From Halodesulfovibrio sp. (GTDB lineage Bacteria > Desulfobacterota > Desulfovibrionia > Desulfovibrionales > Desulfovibrionaceae), in contig QKEJ01000195.1 in assembly GCA_003252375.1 (NCBI GenBank), positions 1-55,875 of the forward strand: a stretch of DNA of 55,875 nt. Reading direction: 5' to 3'. Shown here in pieces: positions 15,992 to 25,057 of the stretch. Position 1 is the first letter of the stretch. The number at the start of each line of letters is the position of its first letter. Under the pieces are notes generated by a model, which was not told the origin of the DNA, did not search any database, and worked only from the letters and a program-made list of their open reading frames with translations. Both the position numbers and the translations under genes were made by a program.

Positions 15992-17520
15992 TTCAGTAGG
16001 GCGGTTATGAATTTCTGAGCGGCCTGCCGGGAGATGGCCTTGTCGTTGCCGATGGTGCCCACGGCCAGTGCGCCGTAGACGTTTCCGAGGAAGCCGATGA
16101 GCTCGGGATCCGCTCCGAGGGAGCTGGCAATGGCGGCGACGGAGAGCAGGGCATCGCCCGCGCCCACCCTGTCTATGGTGTGCATGGTCAGCGAGGGAAT
16201 CTTGACGAAGCCGCCTTCCCTGTCCAGCACGCAGCAGCCCTTGCGGCCGCAGGTGACGATGAGGGTGGTGCAGTCGATTTCCTGCATGAGCTCTTCCATC
16301 AGTTGGCGGACCGGAGCCGTGCGGTTGCGCCGTTCAAGGCGCAGTTCGTGTTCGGCCAGCGTGCCGAGGCTGAAGCGGGGGAACTTGGTGATCACGTTGA
16401 ATCCCCGGTTGCCCGCGTTGGCCTGTGTATTGACCGCAAGGAACCGTGCCTTGCGGCACAGGCACTCGATGATTTCCGGGGTGACCATGCCGTGTCCGAA
16501 ATCGCTCACGACCACCAGATCGTAGTCGGCCGCGTGCGCTTCCAGCCAGGGCAGGCAGTCGCTGCCGGGGGCGAGCAGGCCCGAGGGCGGGGTCTCGTAG
16601 ATTTCGATCAGCTTGGACGTGCTGTAGCCGTCCAGGATGCGGCGCTTGAGAATGGTGGGAGAGTCGCTGCTGACGCTGAAGTGGGGGGTCACCTTGGTAT
16701 CGAGCTTGGAAAGGATGAAGGGCTCGTGCTCGCGGGCGTTGCCCAGCGCGGCCAGCAGGCCGACCTGCGAAACCAGCGGGGAAAGATGGTTGGCAATGGC
16801 TATGGAGCCTCCCGCAAAGCGCTCCTGCGATTCGAACTGCACGGCAAGGATGGGGTCCTTGGAGGATTTGCCCAGCGGCTGGCAGTACTGGTACTCGTCG
16901 ATGATGATGTCCCCAACCACGAGCACCCGGGCTCCGGCCATGCGGTCCAGCGTGTCGAGGATGGTCTCCATGGAGTAGCGGTTCTTGAACAGGGTCAGGT
17001 ATTCCCTGTTTTCCTCGGGCAGGTGGGAGAAGAAGCGATTGATGAGGTTCGAGGAGCTGAAGACGATGTCTTCGGTGTACACGACCTCGGCGCCTGCTTC
17101 CTTGGCGGCCGTGACCTCAAGCCCCATCTTGCCGGTGGGGTCCTCGTCGGGGTTCTTGAACTCGCCGCCCTTGACGTAGAAGGAGGGACGCAGGGTGCGC
17201 AGGGTGTTTTCCGCCGTTGGCCACTCGTTTACCGCGCAGTAGTCCACGATCTCCAGCGACGCGAGGGCCTCGAGCCGGAGGGACTGGTTGAAGGCGGGGC
17301 GGTGCGGGCCCTTGTCCACGAACTGGTCGGGGGTGATGGTCACGATAAGTATGTCGCCCAGGGCATGCGCCTGCTTGAAATAGCGGATGTGCCCGATATG
17401 CAGCAGGTCGAAGACGCCGTGGCAGAGCACCACGCGTCTGCCGTTGCGCTTGTGCTCCGCGACTATGGTCGCCAGCTCGCCGAGCGGCTTGATCTTGTCG
17501 GCATGTTTCGTATCGTGCAT
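15988..17520 (-). CDS. HldE-like bifunctional enzyme with swapped domain order
   Basis: A 510-residue fusion. Residues about 25-160 are a cytidylyltransferase-like domain with CHGVFDLLHIGHIRYF (HxGH motif) and YVKGGEF. Residues about 190-510 are a PfkB/ribokinase-type kinase with VLVVGDIIIDEY, FAGGSIAIANHL, TCGRKG and DRVGAGDALLS (catalytic GAGD). E. coli HldE has the kinase first and the adenylyltransferase second; here the order is reversed. HldE phosphorylates and then adenylylates heptose 7-phosphate/1-phosphate, in this case perhaps after the GmhA-like isomerase in the same operon. A separate GmhB phosphatase was not seen in the window. An equivalent pathway to another activated sugar is possible. 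Confidence 0.8.
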   Translation of the reverse strand: MHDTKHADKIKPLGELATIVAEHKRNGRRVVLCHGVFDLLHIGHIRYFKQAHALGDILIVTITPDQFVDKGPHRPAFNQSLRLEALASLEIVDYCAVNEWPTAENTLRTLRPSFYVKGGEFKNPDEDPTGKMGLEVTAAKEAGAEVVYTEDIVFSSSNLINRFFSHLPEENREYLTLFKNRYSMETILDTLDRMAGARVLVVGDIIIDEYQYCQPLGKSSKDPILAVQFESQERFAGGSIAIANHLSPLVSQVGLLAALGNAREHEPFILSKLDTKVTPHFSVSSDSPTILKRRILDGYSTSKLIEIYETPPSGLLAPGSDCLPWLEAHAADYDLVVVSDFGHGMVTPEIIECLCRKARFLAVNTQANAGNRGFNVITKFPRFSLGTLAEHELRLERRNRTAPVRQLMEELMQEIDCTTLIVTCGRKGCCVLDREGGFVKIPSLTMHTIDRVGAGDALLSVAAIASSLGADPELIGFLGNVYGALAVGTIGNDKAISRQAAQKFITALLK

Positions 17521-17541
17521 GGGAGCCCCCTTTGAATGTGG

Positions 17542-18345
17542 TTACGCGGCGCCGTCGCTGCCTGCCAGAAAGTCCCGCGCCCGTTCGGCGCAGCGCATGG
17601 ACTCGGTGATGAGGCGCGGATACCGTTCCGCCGTGTGCTGGCCCCGGTTGCCGTGATGGCGGACCGAGTAGAGCACCTTCGGCAGGTGGACGAATGCGGC
17701 GCCGGCCATGGCCATGCGCAGGTAGTGGTCATAGTCGTTGGCGCTCTGGTACTGCTCGTCCATGAGCCCCACGCGATCATGCCACCGGGTTCTGTACAGA
17801 TGGCTTACGCCCAGCCGGTACCATTCCGCGAGGCTGGTGGTGAAATCGTATTCGGGCAGCCTGATCTGGCGCAGGATTCTGCCTTCGTCGTTGACGACGT
17901 TCATGTCGGAATAGGCGAAGTCCGCCCCCGTGGATTCCAACGTGGCGACCAGTTCCTCCACCATGTGCGGGTGGGGAAGGTCGTCCCCCACCACGTAGGT
18001 GCAGTAGTCGCCGGTGACCAGTTTCAGCCCTTCGTTGTACGTGGCGGTGGGGCCGATATCGTGGTCGAAGGTCAGGATGGTAATCTCGCGGCCCTGCTGC
18101 GGATAGGCATGCTCGGTTCTGCGGCGGATGGTGCCGTCTTCCGAAAAGCCGTCCACCGGGGTTTCCACGCGTTCGGCCACCTCGTCCCTGAGGCCGGCAA
18201 GGTACTCCTTGGTGGAGTCCGTGGAGCCGCCGTCAACGATGATCAGTTCGAGATTCGGGTAGGTCTGGAACAGGCAGTGGTCCACGCAGGCGGGCAGGTA
18301 TTCCCCCTGATTGAAGTTGGGGATGACAAGGCTGACTTTCTTCAT
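17542..18345 (-). CDS. GT2-family glycosyltransferase
   Basis: A 267-residue single-domain GT-A transferase. It has [29 protein letters not shown] (nucleotide-binding aspartates), [11 protein letters not shown] (D-x-D type metal site in the VVGDD segment) and [16 protein letters not shown] (general base region, ND). It is expected to add a sugar from an NDP donor to the surface glycan on the cytoplasmic face. The ATG overlaps the GDP-fucose synthase stop by 4 bases. Donor choice is not readable from sequence; GDP-fucose or UDP-xylose, both made by neighbouring genes, are natural candidates. Confidence 0.88.
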   Translation of the reverse strand: MKKVSLVIPNFNQGEYLPACVDHCLFQTYPNLELIIVDGGSTDSTKEYLAGLRDEVAERVETPVDGFSEDGTIRRRTEHAYPQQGREITILTFDHDIGPTATYNEGLKLVTGDYCTYVVGDDLPHPHMVEELVATLESTGADFAYSDMNVVNDEGRILRQIRLPEYDFTTSLAEWYRLGVSHLYRTRWHDRVGLMDEQYQSANDYDHYLRMAMAGAAFVHLPKVLYSVRHHGNRGQHTAERYPRLITESMRCAERARDFLAGSDGAA

Positions 18346-19307
18346 GCAGATGTCTCTTCGGTGGTTGTCGGGTTCTCGGTGCGCAGGTGTTCCCGGTACC
18401 AGCGGATGGTGGAAGCGAGGCCCTCTTCAAGGCTGATGCCGGGCCGCCAGCCTGTTGCCTGCAGGCGGGATACGTCGAGCAGCTTGCGCGGGGTGCCGTT
18501 GGGCTTGTCCGTGTCAAAGCGGATGTTGCCGGTGAAACCGGCTGCGCGTGCGATCTGCTCCGCCAGTTCCCGGATGGTACATTCTTCGCCGCTGCCAATG
18601 TTGACGATGGCGTCGTCCTCGTGCACCTGCATGAGGTGGAGGCAGGCGTCAGCCAGATCGTCCACGTGCAGGAACTCCCGCAGGGGGCTGCCGTCTCCCC
18701 ACACCACCACCTCCTCGGCACCCGTGGCGGCTGCCGTACAGAACTTGCGGATGAGGCCGGGGATGACGTGCGAGCTTTCCGGGTCGAAGTTGTCATGGGG
18801 CCCGTACAGGTTGGTGGGCATTACGCTGATGGCGTTGAAACCATACTGACTGCGGTAGGCCGAGCACATCTTCAGGCCCGCGATCTTGGCAATGGCGTAG
18901 CACTCGTTGGTGGGTTCCAGTGGTCCGGTGAGCAGGCAGTCTTCCGGCATGGGCTGCGGTGCGTGCTTGGGGTAGATGCACGAGGAGCCGAGGAAGAGCA
19001 GCTTGCGCACGCCGCTGCGATAGGCCGCGTCAATGACGTTGGTCTCGATGAGCAGGTTGTCGCGGATGAAGTCCGCCGGATAGGTGGCGTTGGCCAGAAT
19101 GCCGCCCACCCGGGCCGCGGCAAGGAAAACGTAGTCCGGCCGTTCTTGCTCGAAGAAGCGGCGCACCTGCTGCTGGTCGCACAGGTCCACATCCTTCCTG
19201 CCCTTGAGGATGAGGCTGCCAAATCCCTGCCGGGTCAGGGCCCGTACCAGGGCGGAGCCTACCAGCCCCTTGTGGCCCGCAACGAAAATTCGGTCATTTC
19301 TCTCCAT
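18342..19307 (-). CDS. fcl: GDP-L-fucose synthase
   Basis: A 321-residue SDR-family epimerase-reductase. [14 protein letters not shown] is the NADP site, [17 protein letters not shown] includes the catalytic Ser, and [12 protein letters not shown] holds the Tyr-x-x-x-Lys pair. [18 protein letters not shown] is the GDP-sugar region typical of Fcl/WcaG. It turns GDP-4-keto-6-deoxymannose, made by the gene upstream, into GDP-L-fucose. ATG 19307 was chosen over an in-frame GTG at 19316 because AGGT lies 7 bases upstream and residues before [14 protein letters not shown] are not family-like. The gmd stop is 10 bases before it. Confidence 0.93.
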   Translation of the reverse strand: MERNDRIFVAGHKGLVGSALVRALTRQGFGSLILKGRKDVDLCDQQQVRRFFEQERPDYVFLAAARVGGILANATYPADFIRDNLLIETNVIDAAYRSGVRKLLFLGSSCIYPKHAPQPMPEDCLLTGPLEPTNECYAIAKIAGLKMCSAYRSQYGFNAISVMPTNLYGPHDNFDPESSHVIPGLIRKFCTAAATGAEEVVVWGDGSPLREFLHVDDLADACLHLMQVHEDDAIVNIGSGEECTIRELAEQIARAAGFTGNIRFDTDKPNGTPRKLLDVSRLQATGWRPGISLEEGLASTIRWYREHLRTENPTTTEETSA

Positions 19308-19316
19308 GCCGGGCAC

Positions 19317-20411
19317 CTATTCGCGGGGCGGGCAGACAGCATAGCCGTTGTCACGGCAGAGCTGCTCCCGCTGTGCTTCCTGAAAGTCCATCTGCGCCAT
19401 TTCCCGGACCATGGCCTCGTAGGGGGTGGTGGGCGTCCATCCGAGTTGTTCCCGGGCCTTGGTGGGGTCGCCGAGCAGGGTGTCCACCTCGCTCGGGCGG
19501 TAATAGTGCGGGTCCACGGCGACAATGCACCTGCCGTCGGCGTCGTAGCCCTTTTCGTCGGCTCCGGTGCCCCGCCAGGTGACCTGCATGGACAATTCGG
19601 CCGCGGCGTGCTCCACGAATTCCCGGACGGAATGCTGGACGCCGGTGGCGATGACGAAATCCTCGGGTGTGTCCTGCTGCAGCATGAGCCACTGGGCCCG
19701 GACGAAGTCCGCGGCATGGCCCCAGTCGCGCCGGGCATTGAGGTTGCCGAGATACAGGGTGTCCTGCAGGCCGAGCTTGATGCGCGCCAGCGCCCGGGTG
19801 ATCTTGCGGGTGACGAAGGTCTCTCCGCGGACCGGGGATTCGTGGTTGAAGAGGATGCCGTTGCAGGCATAGATGCCGTAGGCCTCCCGGTAGTTCACGC
19901 AGATCCAGTAGGCATAGAGCTTGGCCACGCCGTACGGGGACCGGGGGTGAAAGGGCGTGGTCTCCCGCTGCGGGGTTTCCTGCACCAGTCCGAAGAGCTC
20001 GGAGGTGGAGGCCTGGTAGAAGCGGGTGGTGTCCTTGAGCCCCAGCAGACGGATGGCTTCCAACAGGCGCAGGGTGCCGAGGCCGGTGACCTCTGCGGTG
20101 TATTCCGGCTGCTCGAAGGAGACGGCCACGTGGCTCTGGGCCGCAAGGTTGTAGACCTCGTCGGGCCGGATTTCCTGCATGAGGCGGATCATGTTCGAGG
20201 AATCGGTCAGGTCGCCGTAGTGCAGGAAAAAGCGTTTATCCTCCACGTGCGGGTCCTGATAGACGCTGTCCACCCGTTGCGTGTTGATGAGGGATGAGCG
20301 GCGCTTGATGCCGTGCACCTGATAGCCCTTGTCCAGCAGGAAGCGGGCCAGATAGGAGCCGTCCTGGCCTGTGATGCCGGTGATGAGTGCGGTTTTCTGT
20401 GTCGTCTTCAT
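19317..20411 (-). CDS. gmd: GDP-mannose 4,6-dehydratase
   Basis: A 364-residue SDR enzyme. [19 protein letters not shown] (NADP loop), [11 protein letters not shown] (catalytic Ser/Thr and Glu), [12 protein letters not shown] (Tyr-x-x-x-Lys) and [17 protein letters not shown] are strongly Gmd-specific. It makes GDP-4-keto-6-deoxy-D-mannose for the adjacent fucose synthase. The ATG at 20411 places [12 protein letters not shown] in register with the family; an upstream in-frame start would add 17 unrelated residues. The 79-base gap to the upstream UXS gene shows no obvious promoter. Together with fcl it supplies GDP-L-fucose for the glycan built by the neighbouring transferases. Confidence 0.95.
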   Translation of the reverse strand: MKTTQKTALITGITGQDGSYLARFLLDKGYQVHGIKRRSSLINTQRVDSVYQDPHVEDKRFFLHYGDLTDSSNMIRLMQEIRPDEVYNLAAQSHVAVSFEQPEYTAEVTGLGTLRLLEAIRLLGLKDTTRFYQASTSELFGLVQETPQRETTPFHPRSPYGVAKLYAYWICVNYREAYGIYACNGILFNHESPVRGETFVTRKITRALARIKLGLQDTLYLGNLNARRDWGHAADFVRAQWLMLQQDTPEDFVIATGVQHSVREFVEHAAAELSMQVTWRGTGADEKGYDADGRCIVAVDPHYYRPSEVDTLLGDPTKAREQLGWTPTTPYEAMVREMAQMDFQEAQREQLCRDNGYAVCPPRE

Positions 20412-20490
20412 GATGCTCTGCTGGTCTGGGGTGCGCGCGGCGGCAACAGGGTTGCGGGCCACGCAGGCGTCCGTTGTTTCGGCGCCGCGT

Positions 20491-21447
20491 CTAGGACTGC
20501 TGGGAGGAAAGCAGTGCGTCGAAATAGTCGATGGTCCTGTTCAGTCCGTCGTCCAGCTGGACCGACGGTTTCCACCCGATGGTTTCCTGCGCGAGGCCGA
20601 TGTCCGGCTTGCGCTGCATGGGGTCGTTCATGGGCAGCGGCTTGAATTCGATGGTGGAGCGGCTGCCGATGCGGGCGATGATCTTTTCCGCCAGTTCCAG
20701 AATGGTGAACTCGTGAGGGTTGCCCAGGTTGACCGGTCCGGTGAATCCGTCGGGCGTCGCTCCCATGACCCGGATGAAGCCTTCGATCATGTCGTCCACG
20801 TAGCAGAATGAGCGGGTCTGCAGGCCGTTTCCGTATACCGTGAGCTTGTTGCCGCGAAGGGCCTGCACGATGAAGTTGGAAACCACGCGGCCGTCGTTGG
20901 GGTGCATGCGCGGCCCGTAGGTATTGAAAATGCGTGCGATCTTGATGTCCAGCCCGTACTGGCGGTGGTAGTCGAAGAACAGGGTTTCGGCGCAGCGCTT
21001 GCCCTCGTCGTAGCAGGCCCGGGGGCCTATGGGGTTCACGTTGCCCCAGTAGGATTCCTGCTGGGGGTGCACCGTGGGGTCGCCGTAAACCTCGGAGGTG
21101 GAGGCCTGAAAGATGCGCGCGCCCGTGCGCTTGGCAAGGCCGAGCATGTTGATGGCGCCGTGTACCGATGTCTTGACCGTCTGCACGGGATCGAACTGGT
21201 AGTGCACGGGGGATGCGGGACAGGCAAGGTTGTAGATCTCGTCCACCTCGACGTAGAGCGGAAAGGTCACGTCGTGGCGGATGACCTCGAAATAGGGGTT
21301 GCCGAGCAGGTGGACGATGTTCGGCTTGTTGCCTGTAAAGAAGTTGTCCACGCACAGCACGTCGTTGCCTCCTGCGAGAAGGCGCTCGCAGAGGTGGGAG
21401 CCGAGGAAGCCGGCACCGCCGGTTACGAGAATGCGTTTCTGTGTCAT
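20491..21447 (-). CDS. UDP-glucuronate decarboxylase (UDP-xylose synthase)
   Basis: A 318-residue extended SDR enzyme. [19 protein letters not shown] (NAD site), [45 protein letters not shown] (Tyr-x-x-x-Lys) and [21 protein letters not shown] are characteristic of UXS. It oxidises and decarboxylates UDP-glucuronate to UDP-xylose. The ATG at 21447 gives [11 protein letters not shown], the standard N-terminus. Its final product implies xylose in the surface polymer or a 4-keto pentose precursor. No UDP-glucose dehydrogenase is present in the window, so UDP-glucuronate must come from elsewhere. Confidence 0.93.
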   Translation of the reverse strand: MTQKRILVTGGAGFLGSHLCERLLAGGNDVLCVDNFFTGNKPNIVHLLGNPYFEVIRHDVTFPLYVEVDEIYNLACPASPVHYQFDPVQTVKTSVHGAINMLGLAKRTGARIFQASTSEVYGDPTVHPQQESYWGNVNPIGPRACYDEGKRCAETLFFDYHRQYGLDIKIARIFNTYGPRMHPNDGRVVSNFIVQALRGNKLTVYGNGLQTRSFCYVDDMIEGFIRVMGATPDGFTGPVNLGNPHEFTILELAEKIIARIGSRSTIEFKPLPMNDPMQRKPDIGLAQETIGWKPSVQLDDGLNRTIDYFDALLSSQQS

Positions 21448-21490
21448 GGCGTCCCTCTGGGCTGCGTTCCGATGTGCGGGGTGGTGCGGC

Positions 21491-22663
21491 TTAGGCCACA
21501 CGATCGGTCACGTCCGTTGTGGCTGTGTCTTCCGCGTCGTTCAGGGCGGATTCGTCCATGTCCGGTGCCGGGCGTATCTGCGCCTTGTGCCGGGCCTTGC
21601 GGCTGGTATGGATGATCTCGGGCAGGGTCAGGGCAAAGAAGCGGCGTCCGCTTCCCGTCAGGGAAAGCTCCGGTTGCCTGCGGACCGAGGTGGGGTCATG
21701 GGCCAGCATGCGGTAGGCTTCGTCGAGGAACAGCACCATGGCTTCGGCGCGCCAGTGGTCGAGCATGAACTGCCGGCCTTCCAGGCCGAGGGCTTCGCTG
21801 TCCTCCGGCGAGGAGAGCAGGTGGTGCAGGACGGGCAGGGCGTCTTCCAGCTTGGTGTTGATGAACGGCATGTGCGTGGTGCCGGAAAAATGCTGCAGGA
21901 GGGCGCAGGTGCGGCCGTCCAGATAGGTGAGCACCGGCTTGCCCTGGCTCAGCGCCTCAAGCCCGGTAAGGTGGTAACTGCCGGTGACCATGTCGTCCAC
22001 CACGATGCGCGAGGCCCGCTTGGTTGCCAGCGCCTGGTGCAGGGGCGTCTTGTGCACCAGCACCCACGAGGCGTTGACGCGCTTGCAGGCGGTCATGATG
22101 GCGTCGTGGGCCTGCGGGGCGGCCTTGGTGTTCCAGCGGCAGTCCCATGCACCACGCAGGTTGGTGGGGCTGAAGAAGACATCATGCGCCGGCGGGGTGT
22201 CCGCGGGCAGGTACAGGGTGTCCTTTTCCGGAATGAAATTGGGGACGACGCGGGCGTCCGGGTAGAAACGCTCCTGAAACTGGGCGATGACAAGGGACGG
22301 AATGTCCTGCGCCAGCAGGGTGGCGGCGTCGATGCCCATGCGCGAGGCCACCAGATCGGGGTGGCTGTGGAAATGCCTGATGAAGAGGGTGCCCTTGCGC
22401 TGCAGGTGCCTGAAGTCGATGGGGGAGAACTGCGTGTTGTCGAGGTCCAGATAGTTGTGGAAGTGGATGATGTCCGCCTTGTCCGCCAGCTCCATGGCCA
22501 GTTCGGGCGTTTCGCCGAATACCACGTCCTGTCCGAAGTCCTCGGTCCCGTACCGGGCAAGGTCTATGAGCCGGGCCTCGTGCTCCGTGTGGGCGTTGAT
22601 GGCCTGCACGATGCGCAGCGGGGCCCCAGCGAGGGGCGTTACGGCAAAGTGGACAATGCGCAT
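21491..22663 (-). CDS. GT-B-fold glycosyltransferase
   Basis: A 390-residue protein with the layout of GT4-type transferases. The N-terminal [23 protein letters not shown] has the usual hydrophobic strand and G-x-P acceptor loop; [12 protein letters not shown] follows. The C-terminal half has [13 protein letters not shown] and [22 protein letters not shown], where the L-E-A-L-S-x-G-x-P-V motif contacts the nucleotide sugar. The C-terminus after residue 340 is charged and extended ([23 protein letters not shown] split around a linker). The donor may be UDP-xylose or another NDP-sugar made in the operon. It lies 12 bases after the NeuB-like gene. Confidence 0.82.
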   Translation of the reverse strand: MRIVHFAVTPLAGAPLRIVQAINAHTEHEARLIDLARYGTEDFGQDVVFGETPELAMELADKADIIHFHNYLDLDNTQFSPIDFRHLQRKGTLFIRHFHSHPDLVASRMGIDAATLLAQDIPSLVIAQFQERFYPDARVVPNFIPEKDTLYLPADTPPAHDVFFSPTNLRGAWDCRWNTKAAPQAHDAIMTACKRVNASWVLVHKTPLHQALATKRASRIVVDDMVTGSYHLTGLEALSQGKPVLTYLDGRTCALLQHFSGTTHMPFINTKLEDALPVLHHLLSSPEDSEALGLEGRQFMLDHWRAEAMVLFLDEAYRMLAHDPTSVRRQPELSLTGSGRRFFALTLPEIIHTSRKARHKAQIRPAPDMDESALNDAEDTATTDVTDRVA

Positions 22664-22675
22664 GCCTGCCTCCTG

Positions 22676-23752
22676 CTAGGCGGCTCCGTTGACGGGGACG
22701 GCGAGAAGCTCGGGAACAATCTGGTCATCCATACGGACGGCATCGGTCAGGGTGTTGCCGATCACGTCATCCCAGTTGTCGGGAGTGAGGCCGGTGCCGG
22801 GACTCTTGACGGTGATGTCCGCCGCAGTGATGACCGTGCCGGCGGGCAGATCGCGGGCGGCCACGATGGACTTGCGCAGCTTCATGGCGGCGGAGGCTTC
22901 ACCTGGGAAGACGGCTTTGGCCTGACCGGACATGGCGCTCTCGATTTCGCGGGTCATGCGTACCAGCATGGCGAGGTCCGCAGGTTCCAGGGAAACCTGA
23001 TGGTCGGTGCCGCGCATGGTCTTGTCCAGCGTGAAATGGCGCTCGATCATGACCGCGCCGAGGGCCACCGCGCCCAGCGTGGGGGCGATGCCGCGTTCAT
23101 GGCCGGAATAGCCCGTGGGCAGTCCGTAGCGGTCGCGCACGGCATGCATGACCGGCAGGCAGATCTGGTCTTCCGGGCAGGGGTAGGACGAGTTGCAGTG
23201 CAGCACCACGATGTTGTCGTGGTAGTGGCGCAGTTCGGCGATGGCGCGGTCCATCTGGTCGTAGCTGCTCATGCCCGTGGAGAGAATGAGCGGGGTGCCC
23301 ATCTCGCCGCAGCGGCGCAGGTAGGGGATATTGACCAGGTCGGCCGAGCAGATCTTGATCAGTTCCGGATCAAGGGTGTGCATGGCTTCAAGGCTGTTCA
23401 TGTCCCACGCCGAGGCAAAGAAGACCAGGCCCAGCGATTCGGACAGGGCCTTCAGTTCGGCCATTTCATCCATGGAAAGTTCAAGGGCGTTCCGGTGTTC
23501 GCCGTAGGTGGGCCCAAAGCTGTTCGGTCCGGTATAGGGAGCCTTCAATCCATCGGCCGTGAGCAGGGCGGCATTGTCCCGCTTCTGGAACTTGACGGCG
23601 TCGGCACCGGCCCGTGCGGCCTCCTCGACCATCTGGCGGGCAAGCGCAATGTCACCCTGATGGTTGTTGCCAACCTCGGCAACGATGAAGCAGGGGTGCC
23701 CTTCGCCAATGGTGCGGCCGGAGCGGAGCCGAATATGCTTTGCAGGTTTCAT
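22676..23752 (-). CDS. NeuB-like nonulosonic acid synthase (second copy in window)
   Basis: A 358-residue complete synthase. The TIM barrel begins with PCFIVAEVGNNHQGDIALA (phosphoenolpyruvate and metal contacts), with ADAVKFQKRD, LILSTGMSSYDQ, VVLHCNSSYPCPE, PTGYSGHERG and IERHFTLDKTMRGTDHQVSLEP following. A C-terminal SAF domain (RKSIVAARDLPAGTVITAAD) completes it. It condenses phosphoenolpyruvate with a hexosamine derivative to give a sialic-, legionaminic- or pseudaminic-type acid. Its start overlaps the regulator gene by 4 bases. It is related to but distinct from the fragment at 1-381, so the locus may make two nonulosonates or split one pathway. The exact substrate is not readable. Confidence 0.92.
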   Translation of the reverse strand: MKPAKHIRLRSGRTIGEGHPCFIVAEVGNNHQGDIALARQMVEEAARAGADAVKFQKRDNAALLTADGLKAPYTGPNSFGPTYGEHRNALELSMDEMAELKALSESLGLVFFASAWDMNSLEAMHTLDPELIKICSADLVNIPYLRRCGEMGTPLILSTGMSSYDQMDRAIAELRHYHDNIVVLHCNSSYPCPEDQICLPVMHAVRDRYGLPTGYSGHERGIAPTLGAVALGAVMIERHFTLDKTMRGTDHQVSLEPADLAMLVRMTREIESAMSGQAKAVFPGEASAAMKLRKSIVAARDLPAGTVITAADITVKSPGTGLTPDNWDDVIGNTLTDAVRMDDQIVPELLAVPVNGAA

Positions 23753-24363
23753 AATCTGATAATCTCCCTGTTGGCCGCAGACGGCATGGAAACGAGTTGC
23801 TTGAAAATATCGTCCTGCTGGGCGAATGATGAAATGATGATTGCATCCACTTCAAGGTCTGCGAGAGCGTCCGGCGACTGAATCAGGTGGTCGTGAAAGA
23901 GGGTACCTTGCTTGTGCGGAGCGTTATCCAAAATCCCGACTATTTCATATTGGGAACCCTTGAGCGCTGAAATGACGATTTCGCATGTTTCAGCGGCCCC
24001 GAAGAGCGCCAGTTTTTGTATCTTGGAGTCCTCGAGATGTTCCAGCTTGCGCCGGATCAGGCTCTTGATGGCGGCATAGGCCTGAACCATCTCGGTACAG
24101 TATTCTTCCATGTAGGTCCGTCTGGCCGCCATGCCCTTGGTGGTCAGGCTGTACATGTAGCTCTTCTTGTCGATGGGCTTGAAGTCCAGCTTTCCTTCCT
24201 TGTGCAGGTCCGAAAGGTACTGGTGCACCATGGCACTGCTGGTATGGCTGAACTTGCCCAGCCTGCTCTGGCTCAGACGGTTGTTTTCCGAAAGGGCCTG
24301 AAGCAGGGCAAGAATGCGCAGCTTCTTGGTCGGTTTTATGAATTCCTTGCCAATGAAGAACAC
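23749..24363 (-). CDS. Winged-helix regulator with C-terminal sugar-sensing-like Rossmann domain
   Basis: A 204-residue two-domain protein. Residues about 14-75 are a MarR/winged-helix unit (LRILALLQAL, LSQSRLGKFSHTSSAMVHQYLSD as recognition helices, LDFKPIDKKSYMYSLTTKG as the wing). After a helical linker, residues about 112-204 form a Rossmann-like domain (KLALFGAAETCEIVISAL, IVGILDNAPHKQG, LADLEVDAIIISS) like those in PglD-type proteins that bind nucleotide sugars. The start is GTG 24363 with a weak AGAGA site. It leads the 10-gene minus-strand glycan operon and has its own promoter with palindromes, so it is probably an autoregulator responding to a glycan precursor. Ligand and mode are inferred. 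Confidence 0.8.
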   Translation of the reverse strand: MFFIGKEFIKPTKKLRILALLQALSENNRLSQSRLGKFSHTSSAMVHQYLSDLHKEGKLDFKPIDKKSYMYSLTTKGMAARRTYMEEYCTEMVQAYAAIKSLIRRKLEHLEDSKIQKLALFGAAETCEIVISALKGSQYEIVGILDNAPHKQGTLFHDHLIQSPDALADLEVDAIIISSFAQQDDIFKQLVSMPSAANREIIRL

Positions 24364-24410
24364 TATCGGTCTCTTTGCTAAATTGTTTAGTAGATTTGTA
24401 ACTGATAGTA
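24361..24410 (-). promoter_or_regulatory. Concentric inverted repeats downstream of the glycan operon promoter
   Basis: A 13-base dyad CTAAA-TTG-TTTAG lies at 24378-24390. A wider pair, ACTATCGGT (24362-24370) and ACTGATAGT (24401-24409), matches at 8 of 9 positions as an inverted repeat and has nearly the same centre. The outer arms cover the -10 box and the GTG start codon. This layout fits a repressor operator bound by the adjacent winged-helix protein; the assignment is inferred. Confidence 0.5.
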
Positions 24411-24433
24411 TGGGAGCAAAATATTCCTGTCAA
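24405..24433 (-). promoter_or_regulatory. Sigma-70 type promoter of the minus-strand glycan operon
   Basis: On the minus strand a perfect -35 TTGACA (24428-24433) is followed after 17 bases by TACTAT (24405-24410). Transcription would begin near 24398, giving a leader of about 35 bases before GTG 24363. The surrounding bases are clearly more AT-rich than the genes. The remaining gap up to 24600 holds only a short CGCG-TTTT-CGCG palindrome at 24484-24495 and no convincing gene. Confidence 0.75.
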
Positions 24434-24600
24434 CAATGCCACCAAAAAACTGCGGTTCTCCGGGGGGATGCGTGCAAGAGACACGCGTTTTCGCGAGACG
24501 CCTCAGACAATATTCCGCCGCGGGAGTTCCGTGCGGAAGAGTATGCAATCCGCGTTCCAGTTTGTGCTCGCTTGTGGCGCGCCGCCTGTCTGTTCCGGCC

Positions 24601-25056
24601 TCAGGCTCGGGAATAGGTGCCCATGATCCGCGCTTCCGCAAGGATATGTCCGTCCATGGCGCGCAGGATATCTCCTTTGGTCGCCCCGGGCTTGAGGTTG
24701 AGCCGGGCGTCCAGCGCATAGAGCTTGAAGTAGTATCGGTGTGTGCCCGAGGGTGGGCAGGGGCCGCCATAGTGGGCCTTGCCCCAGCTGTTCAGGCCGT
24801 GTGCCGAGCCCGGAAACGGCGCAAAGTCTTCGGCAATGTGCTCCTCCAGTCCCTCATGGGCAGCAGGCAGGTTGAAGAGCAGCCAGTGGTCCCACACGCC
24901 CATGGGGGCATCGGGGTCGTCGCAGATGAGTGTCAGGAATTTGGCTTCGGCAGGCAGGTCCGTCCATGCCAGCGGTGGGGAAACATTTTCGCCGTCGCAG
25001 GTGTGGCGGGCGGGAATGGGGGTGCCGTTTTCAAAGGCGGGGCTGGTGATGTGCAT
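24601..25056 (-). CDS. YbhB/YbcL-family (PEBP, Raf kinase inhibitor-like) protein
   Basis: A 151-residue protein, normal for bacterial YbhB. It has HTCDGENVSPPLAW, LICDDPDAPMGVWDHWLLFNLP (D-P-D-A-P motif and H-W of the ligand pocket), NSWGKAHYGGPCPPSGTHRYYFKLYAL and a C-terminal helix. There is no signal peptide, so it is cytoplasmic. Bacterial members have no well-defined role; they may bind small anions or phospholipids. ATG 25056 was chosen because GGAG lies 6 bases upstream; the in-frame upstream codon at 25068 is TTG. It sits one base after the MoeA-PBP stop and is probably co-transcribed with it. Confidence 0.92.
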   Translation of the reverse strand: MHITSPAFENGTPIPARHTCDGENVSPPLAWTDLPAEAKFLTLICDDPDAPMGVWDHWLLFNLPAAHEGLEEHIAEDFAPFPGSAHGLNSWGKAHYGGPCPPSGTHRYYFKLYALDARLNLKPGATKGDILRAMDGHILAEARIMGTYSRA

Positions 25057-25057
25057 G

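Noticed and set aside
21299-23881. 860-codon plus-strand ORF opposite the second NeuB-type and GT genes
   Set aside because: It is antisense to genes with strong family motifs and has low-complexity composition.
24364-24600. Small gene in the AT-rich gap
   Set aside because: Short frames exist but none has a Shine-Dalgarno or recognisable sequence; the region is better explained by the promoter and palindromes.
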